This document shows, piece by piece, positions 46,594 to 57,218 of a DNA stretch of 64,000 nucleotides. The notes beneath the pieces were generated by a model. It was not told where the DNA came from. It ran no database searches and worked only from the letters and a program-made list of their open reading frames with translations. The translations under genes and the position numbers were made by a program. The stretch comes from Telopea speciosissima (Eukaryota > Streptophyta > Magnoliopsida > Proteales > Proteaceae): positions 13,451,501 through 13,515,500 of the forward strand of contig NC_057916.1 in assembly GCF_018873765.1 (NCBI RefSeq). The letters run 5' to 3'. Numbering within the stretch: position 1 is the first letter of the stretch; each line of letters opens with the position of its first letter.

Positions 46594-47888
46594 ATGGGTG
46601 ATGCAAAGACGACTGTGACTGAACTGTCCTCCTCTTCTCATCGCATTACCGATAGGAAACTTGAAGGGATTTCTAATTTTCAGCAGTGGAAAAAGGTGGT
46701 TCGATTGGCCTTGACAGGGCATGATCAACAGGATCATCTCACAAAGCCAAAGCCTGAAGGAGACACGACATGGGATACAGTGGATGCACGAATATTGAGT
46801 CAGATGTTGAACTCAATGGATAATCAGATTGCAGACCTGGTTACTCATATTGACACAGTAAAAAATATATATGGGAATACTTGAATGTCCTCTATTCTGG
46901 GAAGGACAACTTGTCTCGGATTTATGACCTGTCCCAAGCTTTTTATAAAGTGGATCAGAAGACTCTGACTGTAACCCAATATTTTGCGGAATTCAAGCGA
47001 CTATATGAGGAGCTGAATTCCATTCTTCCTATCACATCTGATGTGAAAGAGATGCAGCAACAGCGAGAGCAGCTGGCTGTTATGGTATTTTTGGGTGGAC
47101 TTCGAAAAGAATTTGGGCCAATACGGTCTCAATTCCTTGGTGGGGATAGAGTCACCACACTTTCAGAAGCTTTTTCTCGACTTTTCCGGGTTTCTCGTGA
47201 TAACAGCCAAGATTCCACCCATGGTAATGAGAGTTCAGCACTTGCAGCCTTTCCCAACCGTGGGTCTAGTGCTGGGACAGGTACAGGTAGCAGTGGTGGT
47301 GGCCGTGGTCGTGGGTCAGGGAACAGTAAAGCACCCACATCCGGCACTTCAGAGACTTCAGGACAGGTGCACACTTGTCATCATTGTGGCAGAGCTGGTC
47401 ACATTCAACGCTTTTGTTGGAAGCTTCATGGTAAAGCACCTCAGTTTGCGAATTCAGCCAGCAGTGATCCGGTGGTTACCCCTGCTTCCAAGCCTGAGGG
47501 TAAAACAGTGACTATGTCTGATGAAGATTATGAGCGATTTACTCAATTTCAGAATTCTCAGTCATCTCAGTTCTCCATTGCTACCCTAGTTCAGCCAGGT
47601 AATGCTATTGCATGCTTATCATCTACTTCTCATCCCTGGATCATTGATTCAGGTGCTTCGGACCATATGACTGGAGCATTAGGTATTTTTTCTTCATTTC
47701 GTGAATCTTCTTCCTATGTTGTGTTAGCCGATGGGTCTCTTGCTAAAGTTCGGGGTACAGGCACTGTGCAAGTTACCCCCTCTTTGTCGTTGTCCTCCGA
47801 TTCTTACTTGCCCAAATTTCCTTTTAATTTATTATCTGTTCGAAAATTTACCAAAGCTAACAATTGTTCTATTACCTTTTTTTCCTGA
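46594..47888 (+). pseudogene. gag and protease of the nested copia element
   Basis: ATG at 46594 (MGDAKTTVTELSSSSHR), UBN2/retrotransposon-gag type. One frameshift sits near 46881, after which NVLYSGKDNLSRIYDLSQAF continues. A Gly/Arg-rich linker (47270-47330) precedes the zinc knuckle CHHCGRAGHIQRFCWKLHG (47376). The protease motif WIIDSGASDHMTG is at about 47637 with an intact D-S-G. The frame is lost near 47888. Confidence 0.9.
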
Positions 47889-50799
47889 TTATTGTGAGTT
47901 TCAGGATCTCCAGTCGAGGAAGACGATTGGTAGAGGTCGCGTATCTGGGGAACTGTATCTTCTTGATGACACATCCACTGTGGCGTGTTTGAGTGTGGCA
48001 CTTCCTCATCAGATTCATTGTCGTTTGGGTCATCCTTCCTTGCAGAGTTTGAAGATTTTAGATAGTCGGTTTCAGTCCTTGTCTAGTTTACAGTGTGAGT
48101 CTTGTCAATTTGGGAAACTTCACCGTGTAAGTTATCCCCCTCGAGTCAATAACAGGGCTGTCCAACCCTTTTCTTTAGTTCATTCTGATGTGTGGGGTCC
48201 GTGTCCTGTTACTTCTGTGCTAGGTTTTCGTTACTTTGTCACTTTTGTAGATGACTTTTCCAGAGTTACCTGGATTTATTTAATGAAAGATTGTTCTGAA
48301 TTGTTTCCCATTTTCTATACTTTTGTGCTTGAAATTCAGAATCAATTTACTACTTCTTTGAAAGTTCTTCGAAGTGACAATGCAAAAGAATATTTTTCTG
48401 CTCCCTTTAATGAGTTTATGGTTCAGCATGGGATCATTCATCAGTCCTCCTGTGCGGATACACCTCAACAAAATGGTGGTAGCCGAGAGGAAGAACAGAC
48501 ATTTGATGGAAGTTACTCGATCTCTTTTATTTGAGATGAAAGTGGCTAAAATTTTTTGGGCTGATGCTGTTTTGACTGCGTGTTATCTTATTAACCGCAT
48601 GCCTTTTTCTGTTTTGGGTGGTGGTATTCCATATTCTTTGTTGTTCCCTTCCCATCCATAGTTTGTCTTACCACCACGTGTTTTTGGGTGTGTTTGTTTT
48701 ATTCGGGATCATCGTCTTGGTCGCTCTAAGTTGGATCCTAGAGCTCTTAAATGTCTTTTCGTGGGGTATTCTAAAACCCAAAAGGGTTACCGTTGTTATT
48801 CTTTCGATTTAAAGAAGTTCTTTGTTACCGCCGATGTCTCCTTTGAATCTACTCCATTTGTTGCATCCTCGCTGCCTGCTTCCGAGTTAGACGATGATCT
48901 CCCTCTTTATGTTGTCGATACTCCTTCTACTGTGCAGGATCCATTGCCTCCTGTGCCACCTCCAACACAACCATTGGCTGTTTTTCGTCGTCGCCCACCC
49001 GATGAGCCGACACATCGCATTACACCTATGGAGAGATACAGTACCCAAGCAGCACCATCTCCCACGTCCTCCTCGCCTTCAAATCCCCCTCCAGGTAATT
49101 CCTCCTCGGCTACTGTACCTCCTATTTCTGATCTTGATGTTCCTATTGCTACCCGTAAGGGGGTTCGGAATTGTACCCAACACCCTATTAATCGTTTTGT
49201 GTCCTATGCTCGTTTGTCCTCTTCTTTTGTTGCTTGTTTGTCTACTATTGACAGTTATCCTATTCCTAAGTCGATGGTAGAGGCTTAGGCTCACCCTGGG
49301 TGGAGGGCTGCCATGACTGAGGAGTTATCTGCTCTGAAGGACAATCAGACATGGGATCTTGTTTCTTTACCCTCTGGTAAGTCTGCTATTGGTTGCCGCT
49401 GGATATTTGTGGTGAAGGTTAATCCTGATGGATCTGTGGCTCGGTTGAAGGCCCGTCTTGTTGCTAAAGGTTATGCCCAGGTTTATCGTGTGGACTATCT
49501 AGACACTTTCTCTCCGGTTGCAAAACTTACTTCTGTCCACATTTTGATTTCATTGGCTGCTATACATCACTGGCAGTTGTTTCAGCTAGACGTCAAGAAT
49601 GCATTCTTGCATGGGGACCTCCTTGAGGAGGTGTATATGAAGCAACCTCCTGGTTTTGTTGCTCAGGGGGAGTCTGGTAAGGTGTGTAAGTTGAGGAAAT
49701 CTTTGTATGGACTGAAACAGTCACCGAGAGCGTGGTTTGGCCGTTTTACAGATGTTGTGTTGGAATTTAGTTTGACTCGGTCAGAGAGTGATCACTCAGT
49801 GTTTTTCAGGCAGTCAGATGCAGGGAGGATATTTTGGTACTTTATGTAGATGATATTGTTATCACAGGGGATGACTCTTCAGGCATTGAGAACTTGAAGA
49901 CATATTTGGGACAGCAATTCCAGACTAAGGGCTTGGGACGACTGAAGTATTTCTTGGGTATTGAGGTAGCTCAATCAAGGAAAGGGATTTCGCTCTCACA
50001 GCGAAAGTATGTGCTTGATTTACTTTCAGAGACAGGATTACTGAGATCTAGGCCTTTGGATACTCCTATGGATCCAAATGTGAAACTTATGGCAGAGGAT
50101 GGGGATGTTTTGGATGATCCAGAGAAGTATCGAAGAATTGTAGGGAAACTCAACTATTTGACTGTGACTAGACCTGACATCTCTTTTCCTGTCAGTGTGC
50201 TGAGTCAATTTATGTCCGTCCCTCGGACAGCTCATTGGGAGGCAGTTATAAGGGTGTTGCGATATATTAAGAAGGATCCAGGGCGTGGTCTCTTGTACTC
50301 TAATCATGGTCATAGAAGGATTGATGGATTTACTGATGTGGATTGGGCAGGATCTCCTATTGATCGAAAGTTTACTTTGGGCTATTGTGTCTTTGTTGGA
50401 GGAAACCTAGTTTCATGGAAGAGCAAGAAACAGACTGTAGTAGCTCGATCTAGTGCAAAGTCGGAGTATCGGGCTATAGCTCATGGTACTTGTGAACTAA
50501 TGTGGACTAGACAGTTGATGACTGAACTTGGATTTGGTGATGATTCTCCTATGCTGTTGTGGTGTGACAGTCAGGCGGCTATTCATATTTCTGAGAATCC
50601 TGTGTTTCATGAGAGAACGAAACACATTGAGGTTGATTGCCATTTTGTTCGTGAGAAGCTGCAGCAAGGGATAATTTCTCCTCATCATATTCGCACTGGG
50701 GAGCAGCTTGCTGATTTGTTCACCAAGCCTTTGGGAAGTATGAGAGTAAATTATATTTGTACCAAGCTGGGCATGATTAACATCTATGCTCCAACTTGA
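47880..50799 (+). pseudogene. pol of the nested copia element (integrase, RT, RNase H)
   Basis: Integrase: RLGHPSLQSL and CESC finger, catalytic D, D in HSDVWGPC and RSDNAKEY, then after a frameshift near 48478 the E in VAERKNRH. Reverse transcriptase: RLKARLVAKGYAQ, QLDVKNAFLHGDL, then after a frameshift near 49840 LYVDDIVITGDD. RNase H: FTDVDWAGSPIDR, ARSSAKSEYRA, WCDSQAAIHI, ADLFTKPLG; stop at 50797-50799. The lineage is close to elements with GYSKTQKGYRCY after integrase. All catalytic residues are present but spread over several frames. Confidence 0.92.
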
Positions 50800-50806
50800 G
50801 GGGGAG

Positions 50807-51027
50807 TGTTAGGAGTAAGGGGGAGCCGTGAATAGGGAGCTAGCGTCAGCTCCTATTCACTACTCCTCTAATGAGGGGTATTTTTGTCTATGTTGTTTTT
50901 ATGATTTACCCTATTTAATATATGGTTTTGGGAGCAGTCATTCTAACGACTGCAGTCCCAATTGTGCAGTTCCTCTTTGTCCTTCTCCTCTCTTCTTCTG
51001 TCTTCTTCTTCTTCACTAAATCTAATA
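50807..51027 (+). repeat. 3' LTR of the nested copia element
   Basis: Follows the polypurine tract ttgagggggag and is followed by the target-site copy catcc (51028-51032). Confidence 0.95.
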
Positions 51028-52948
51028 CATCCCAACTCTAACTTTTCTTCTTCTAATCCACTAAACCACCAAATCCTAACATCCCCTCCATCTTTGAACA
51101 TCATTCCCATAACCCAAATTCTGCCCAGACCAAACCAGCCACCAAAATACCCCCATATTTGGATCGAATTTCTCTCTCATCCTAAGGAGAACTTGATCCA
51201 AACCCCTGCCCTAATTTTCCATTCTAAACCCTAGATTCCACCATTATTCTCTTTTCAAAAACCCAAAACCCTAACCCTAACCTTGCTGTCGATTCTAATT
51301 AAAAGGCCTAGACTTGTTAAAAGTTAACAAGACCTTCACTGGAAGAATCCCCTACATCAACTTAGCATAACCCTACCATCAAACCCTAGGTCCAATTAAA
51401 GCCTAACCCTATTTAACCAAAAACACCTATTTTGACCTATTTGAACTACCCTGTTCATGGCAGATCCTGGTTATTGGCTTTTAGTTGGTTTCCTACCAAT
51501 CTAGGACTACATTAATATATCAGAAATTACAGCAAGGGAATCGAGATAATAACTACTCCCTCCATAATGGTTTCCTCTTCATGGGTACTTGATTGTGCAT
51601 CCCCGCATCGTCTCTACGACAACACCTTTTATGGGAATTGCACAAAGGAGGATTGGGAGGACCGAGGACATTTTGATTGTGATAAAACCCTCCTTCAGGT
51701 GACCGATCACTATTATTGGCCACATCTTCAGAGATTTGTCAATCGCATGATTAAACAGTGTCACGCATGCGAACTTGCAAAAGGGAAGAAGCAGAACAGT
51801 GGATTGTATTCCCCACTGTCCGTTTCTCATACACCATGGATTCACATCAGCATGGACCTCGTGCTTGGCCTACTCACTACTCGGAAAAAGCACAACTCCA
51901 TATTCATGGTGGCTGACCCATTCTCCAAGATGGCTTACTTCATACCATGTTGGAAGAGGTTTGATGCAACCCATATTGTAGCCCTCTTCATTAAAGAGGT
52001 GGTAGGTCTTTATGAGTTGCTAGAGTCGATTGTTTCGGATCGCGATGTGAAGTTCATGAGTTAATTTGGAAGACTCTAGTTGAAGACAAATACAAAGTTG
52101 CAACTTTCTACGCCTTTCATCCACACAACAGACAGACACACAGACGTCCTCAGTAGGAGTTTGGGTAATCTCTTAAGCTGTCTTGCGAGAGATTAAGAGA
52201 AGACCTAGCCTTCTATACTCGACATAGCAGAGTTTGCATACAACAGCTCGATTAATCGCACTACAGGTTGTACTCCATTCGATATAATACTCGCAATTCA
52301 TCCCAAGAGGACGATTGATTTGGTTCCCCTCCCATCTCATGCACGAGTCAGCATTGAAGTGGACGAGTTTATTCAGCATATCCCTGAAGTGCACGCTGAT
52401 GTACTATGACGCATTTCTCTTAACAATGATACCTATAAGGCCACGGCTTATCGTTACCGTCATTTCGTCGAATTCAAACCCAAAGATAGAGTAATGGTTC
52501 GAATAACTCTGGAAAGGTTTGCTTGTGACACCAATACTAAGTTGCATCCACAGAAGATGGGTCCATATAAAGTGCTGGAGAAGAATGGCCCTAATGTGTA
52601 TGTTTTCAAGCTGCCTGCCACCAGATATGACTATCAGTAATGTCTTTAACGTGGCTGATTTGACTCTTTATGTGGGTCACCATTTTGATGAGGGTGCACA
52701 TAACATTCTCTTCGGCTACCTCATTTTGCTATACCCCTCAAGAATGAGATTGAAGACGCCATGGACAATAGATACACTATGACATGGAATGAAGGCGGCT
52801 CTCATTCCTTTCTTATGAAATGGAAGGGACGTCCAAAGACTGGTTGCACTTGGATTCATGTTGACGACTTCAAGCAGCTCAATCCGGATCTCGACGAGCA
52901 GTAAATTATACATTAGTCAGGGACGAATGTTTTCAAGCCAGTGAGAGT

Positions 52949-53586
52949 TGATGCAACAAGGCAGTACCTCGCCTACAGCCACAAAAAGAAGAACTGGGCC
53001 CTTAAATGGCCTATGGTTCTTCATTAGAGCCTTTTGGCTCAACAGGACTATGTCCTGGCCAGACCACCTGGTCTGGGTGTTTGCTGGTTCACTCAAAACC
53101 AGACCATGGGGCTTCATTTATCCAGTTGTTTTTATTATTTTATTTTTAAGAGTCTTTGTTGTAGTTGTTAAGAAGAGTCCGTATCTATTCAGGATAACCC
53201 CTATTCCTTGCTTGGGATGCTTTCCTTTCAGATTTTGGTTTTCTATTTGGTTTGTTATTGGTCTCTTTGACTATTGATATTGTTATTAGCAAGTAGGATT
53301 TCCTATTCCTATCGGTTTGAGAGTTTCCTAGACTGATAAGGAATATGAATTCTAGTCTTCTATTTAACGAATAGGCTGTAAGGCCTCGCACAAGATTTGA
53401 TAATTGATGAATGAAATTGGCTTTCTTTGCCTAACTGCTGAGAAAAATCAGTGTACTGTGAGAAACTCTGGTTCAACTGGAAGGAATCTGATCCAGGCCT
53501 TTGAGGAGAAATCAAGGTCATATCCCCACTGCTGCTACTCTCTGAATTAATTCAGATTCTGGTGGATTAAACCCTGTTGTGATACA
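52949..53586 (+). repeat. Probable 3' LTR of the gypsy chromovirus
   Basis: Begins TGATGCAACAAGGCAGTACC 41 bp after the stop of the chromodomain frame and ends GTTGTGATACA, which mirrors the start. No 5' LTR remains for comparison, so the boundaries are tentative. Confidence 0.55.
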
Positions 53587-55000
53587 CCCTGTGAATGCTC
53601 TGTTTTGGAGTGCAACCATATCTGAATAATAGAACCAGTGATCAGACGAGAAGAGAAGAGAAGGAATGGAAAGGAGGACTGTCCAGAGAAGAAGAGTCAA
53701 TACCGAGCAGTTCCCCCCCCCCCCCCCAACACTTTATTTATATCCTGGGAATTACATAGAGATAGGACTCCTTCTAATAGAAGGAATCAGAAATATTAGA
53801 AACAAAATTGAAATAAAATTAACTTAAACTAATCCTCGACCTACCAGGAAACTAAACCACAAATTGTACCGCACGGTACAATAGTTAACACGGAGCATTC
53901 CTGGTCAGACAAGGAATCCCCTTAGAGAGAACTGACCATTAGATCTAGGTGATGTTTTGGGTATCATAGGTCTTACCTAGACAGGCCTTCGACCAAAGTT
54001 TTGGACAGATCAGAATACAGGATTTCTCTCAAATCTGTAAACTTGAGTTTCTAATTCTGAAACTTGGACCCTAATCTGAAAGTTTGACTTTGACTTCGAT
54101 AGACTTCTCTAAATCTGTTGTTGTGGTCATCTGTGATCCTGTTAAAGGGTGGATTTTCTGATTCCTCCTTGTATTTCAGTATACCATTCCCCATTAAAAA
54201 CTGATCCTCAAAAATCATCATAAATGAGGGGGGGGGGGGGGGGAACCTAATCTGCTCACTAACAACGTTACTACAATACCACACACCAGAGATTGTTCCC
54301 CCTGTCATTGATTTCCTATAGTTTGTTCTAGATACCATCAAGGAGTTTCATCATTAGGACATAAACTTCATAATGGACATATATAAATTAGGGAAATGAT
54401 GGCCACACTGCCGCTATCATGCACCCTCTCACACACTCTCCTCCTTGACACTCTGATGGGTTTCTAGAAACCTAAGGATTAGGTTCAGAAACTCTATTGA
54501 AAACCAGAATTGCAGTGCAGGGAAAAATACCAGATTTAGAAGAAATCCATCATGTAACCACCAACTAAACTCTGGTCGAACGTCACTTTAATGGTCTAGA
54601 ATAACTCCTCAAATTCTGACTGAAATCATATGGCCAGATATTGAGTTATGGACTAATCCTATTGGCAATAGGATTAAATAGTTTAAGGTTTCAGCACAAC
54701 AATGAAACAGAAATTTAAAGGTTCAATTTGATAGTCAAAAAGAGCAGAATAACGATAAGATATTAGATTTTAATGTGACTATAAATCCCTCTCCCTCTCC
54801 CTCCCTCCCAAGATGCAAGTATTGTTCAGGCCAGGCCTCCAGAAAGAAGAAGCATACATCTGATATTACGTCCACTAAAGCCTCCATGATAATTCTAGAA
54901 CATATTCTTCAAATCATTAACTCTTGCTACACTAAAACATTTCATCCTATTTCATGGAAAAGACCTTTAGCTACTACTGCTTTATCTCCATTGATCAAAA
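53587..55000. other. Non-coding sequence between the gypsy and LINE elements
   Basis: No gene recognised. Contains a C-run (about 53713-53727), a G-run (about 54228-54243), and a possible antisense LTR fragment (53590-53890, reading TGTTAACTATTGTACCG from its right end, with a tttatttata box) without a supporting target duplication. The last exons of neighbouring host genes were looked for here and not found. Confidence 0.5.
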
Positions 55001-55025
55001 CCCTCAAACACATGAACAGGAAAGC

Positions 55026-57212
55026 ATGAACCTGCCACCACCCTCTTCCCTTCCCTCCGCCTCCTCCCCCCCCCCTCGCTTGCTCCTCCACCCAACCCGG
55101 CTGTCATCTCTTCCACCACCCCACCCTCCGCCACCACCACCCCACCCTCCCCCTCCACCACCACCCCCGTTGTCACCGCCTCCACCACCCCTGTCGGCTC
55201 AAAATCCTAGGCCTCCCTGCTCTCCAGCCCATCCTCCCCCCTGCTCTGGCCTTACCCTCCACTAACTCAAACCCTCTTCCGAAAATGGCAACACCTTTGC
55301 TCTCTGCCCCAACGTAATTCGGTCCCCTGAGATCTCCAAGTGGCAATCTTGCCTAGTCGGACATTTTCTCGGCTCCAGGCCCTCCTTCAACACCGTCAGG
55401 TCTTCCCACTCCAAGCAGTGGAGAGCGGAGGGCTCCCTGGACATTTTTCTTCTCGACAGTGGCGTGTTCATTTTCAAATTCTTCTCAGGCGACATTTTGG
55501 CTCGCGCTTTGAATTGTGCTCCTTGGCTTGTAGGCAACAAACCCATCTTTCTCAGACAATGGAACCCCTACATCCTTCTCCACAAGGTCGACCACAGCAC
55601 AATTCCCTTGTGGATCTCCCTCCCTGGCCTTCCTTTTCACTTCTGGAGCCAGGAAAGCCTTAGCAGAATTGGCTCAGTTGTGGGTCACCCTCTTTACACT
55701 GACGTGCGTACTCTCAAGATGGACAGGTTATCCTTCGCACGTCTCTGTATCGACATCTCGGCTGATCACCCACCCCCCTCCTCCATCTCCATTGTAGACG
55801 AAGACGGTTTCAATTTCGAGCAGCCCATCATATACGACTGGCTTCCTTCTCCTTGTATCCACTGCCACGTTTTTGGTCACCACTCCAAGAGCTGCTCCGG
55901 AAAGAATCCCCTACCTGAGGCTAGCCCTGAAACTCTTGTTGATCCCTCAGTTCCCCCTGCAGACCTGCTATCGCCTTTGGCTCCAACAGCACCAAGTCAC
56001 ACATCGCCTCCGGCTACTTCAGATGTTCTCTTGCTCCCCCCGTTGGCCTCTGGCCCCTCCAGATCTCCCAGCAGGGGTCGACTGAAATCTCGCCGCCGCT
56101 CCAACAGGAATCCCCGCCGTGCCCAGTTGAGCTCCTCTTCGCCTGCGTGCAGGGAAGGCTCCTCTTTTCCTGCGCCCGCGACGACTCTGTCTTCCTGCAT
56201 CAACACTGCCACTCTGCCTCCGCCAGCTAGTCAAACATCTGCATCGATCCTCGGCCCACCTCGGATGGATCTTTCAACCTCGTCAAATCACTTTGCCCCC
56301 CTACAGACGATGGACCTAGCGACTGAATCGCTGTCTCGCAACGCTACTTGCATCATTTTGGAACCTACGACTGACGATGGCCCTGAAGCTCCTTCGAGCT
56401 CTGCGTTATCTAGGTTTTGGGCTCTGCCCCCTCTGGCTTCCCCTGGCGCTGCTGCAGTCTTCGCTCCCTATGACTCGCAATCTGCCTACAGAAGTCTCTC
56501 TCTTGACAAAGGCTTGTCCCTGCTAAATGGTAAAGTGAACGAAGCCCCTTCCCCAGTTTCAAACCCCTTTCCTTTTGACCCTCGTGACACTTTGTCGCTT
56601 CCCAACAACCCCCACCCCTCCACCTTTCCTCTCTTGCCACGTGTCCCCACCTTTTCTCCTATTCCCTCTTCCACCCCTCAATCCCTAGCCCCACTACCTT
56701 TCAAACCCCTTCCATCCTACTTCACTTACAATTTACCCATTTTACCCCCCCCTCCACACCTCCTTAATGCCCACAACCTACATGTGCCCCTTAATGTTAA
56801 CCCCTCTCGACCCATCACCCTTCCCCAACCCATCAACCCGTCTGCTCCTTCAACCCGACCCGATACCCTTTTGATTACCCGACCAATGAACCATTTTTCA
56901 AACCCGCTTCCCAGCCACTTGGCCCAACTGTGTACCCCTGTTGCCGATTGCACTCTCCCCTCTCCCCTCTCCCCTCTCTCCTCTCTCCTTGGTCCTTGGC
57001 AGCCTCCCCTCCCCTCCCCTCCCCTCCCCCCACCTCCCCCCCCTCTCGGGTCTGGCCAGATCCACCCCCCTCCCCTCTTGTTCCCATCTCGGGGATCCCT
57101 TACCCTATTGCTGCTCCAATTATTGCCCGCCACTGCCCCACCATCTCTTATTTTCGCAAGAGGTACCGAAGTGCCCCACCTAGGAACTCGCTACCCCCCC
57201 CCCCCCTTTTAG
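55026..57212 (+). pseudogene. LINE ORF1 (nucleic-acid-binding, DUF4283/CCHC type)
   Basis: ATG at 55026 (MNLPPPSSLPSASSPP), an extremely Pro-rich start, then an in-frame TAA at 55263 and an open frame to 57212. The core VFIFKFFSGDILARAL and WLVGNKPIFLRQWNP are the DUF4283 fold, and a zinc knuckle CIHCHVFGHHSKSC lies near 55860. The long C-terminal part is low-complexity Pro/Ser sequence. Role in the LINE: binding of its RNA. Inactivated by the internal stop. Confidence 0.88.
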
Positions 57213-57218
57213 TTCCCC

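Larger units (their letters stand above)
45849..51027 (+). mobile_element. Near-complete Ty1/copia retrotransposon with 5-bp target-site duplication
   Basis: LTRs 45849-46063 and 50807-51027 begin TGTTAGGAGTAAGG and end AAATCTAATA; they are almost identical, so insertion was recent. The direct repeat catcc flanks it at 45844-45848 and 51028-51032. Primer-binding site TGGTATCAGAGC at 46064, gag from 46594, pol to 50799, polypurine tract gagggggag before the 3' LTR. Several frameshifts and stops (near 46884, 47888, 48530, 49288 and 49849) divide the coding region. It carries all domains but would need help in trans. Confidence 0.95.
45244..51542 (+). mobile_element. Unidentified LTR-like insert in the gypsy pol, itself split by a copia element
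   Basis: Taking out the copia at 45849-51027 leaves about 1.1 kb (45244-45848 joined to 51028-51542) that interrupts the gypsy pol between RNase H and the integrase finger. It includes a TATA-like tatataaggttataaaag (45549) and sequences like an LTR leader, so a solo LTR is the best guess. I could not define matching TG/CA ends or a target-site duplication. It encodes no recognised protein. Confidence 0.55.
44341..53586 (+). mobile_element. Ty3/gypsy chromovirus, 5' half deleted and twice interrupted
   Basis: Starts abruptly inside reverse transcriptase ([20 protein letters not shown], catalytic LYFDDIL near 44460), then RNase H (ATDTSNISISGVLRQGG, NVADVLSR) to about 45240. After an interruption (45244-51542) the pol resumes with YSLHNGFLFMGT and integrase (HHCC finger CHACELAKG, then WIHISMDLVLGLL, VADPFSKMAYFIP, SDRDVKF). 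A chromodomain-like end (FLMKWKGRPKTGCTWI, 52810-52905) follows. The likely 3' LTR is 52949-53586 (TGATGCAAC ... GTTGTGATACA). LTR, gag, protease and the first RT blocks are missing. Many stops and frameshifts: a dead, older element. Confidence 0.88.

Noticed and set aside
51260..51420. aaaccctaaccctaacc as an interstitial telomere repeat
   Set aside because: Only two to three perfect units, within C/A-rich LTR-like sequence; too short to call telomeric.
53590..53890. Antisense solo LTR ending caatagttaaca
   Set aside because: TG/CA ends and a TATA-like box are present, but no matching 5-bp flanks.
53587..55000. Upstream exons of the IDM1-like gene
   Set aside because: No PHD-finger Cys/His pattern in any frame on the minus strand here or at 63.1-64 kb.
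56726..57133. Gly-rich minus-strand open frames opposite the LINE
   Set aside because: Antisense shadow of C-rich LINE ORF1, no conserved motif.
55030..57200. Pro-rich open frames as an extensin or other cell-wall gene
   Set aside because: The frame continues into DUF4283 and CCHC motifs followed by LINE ORF2, so it is LINE ORF1.
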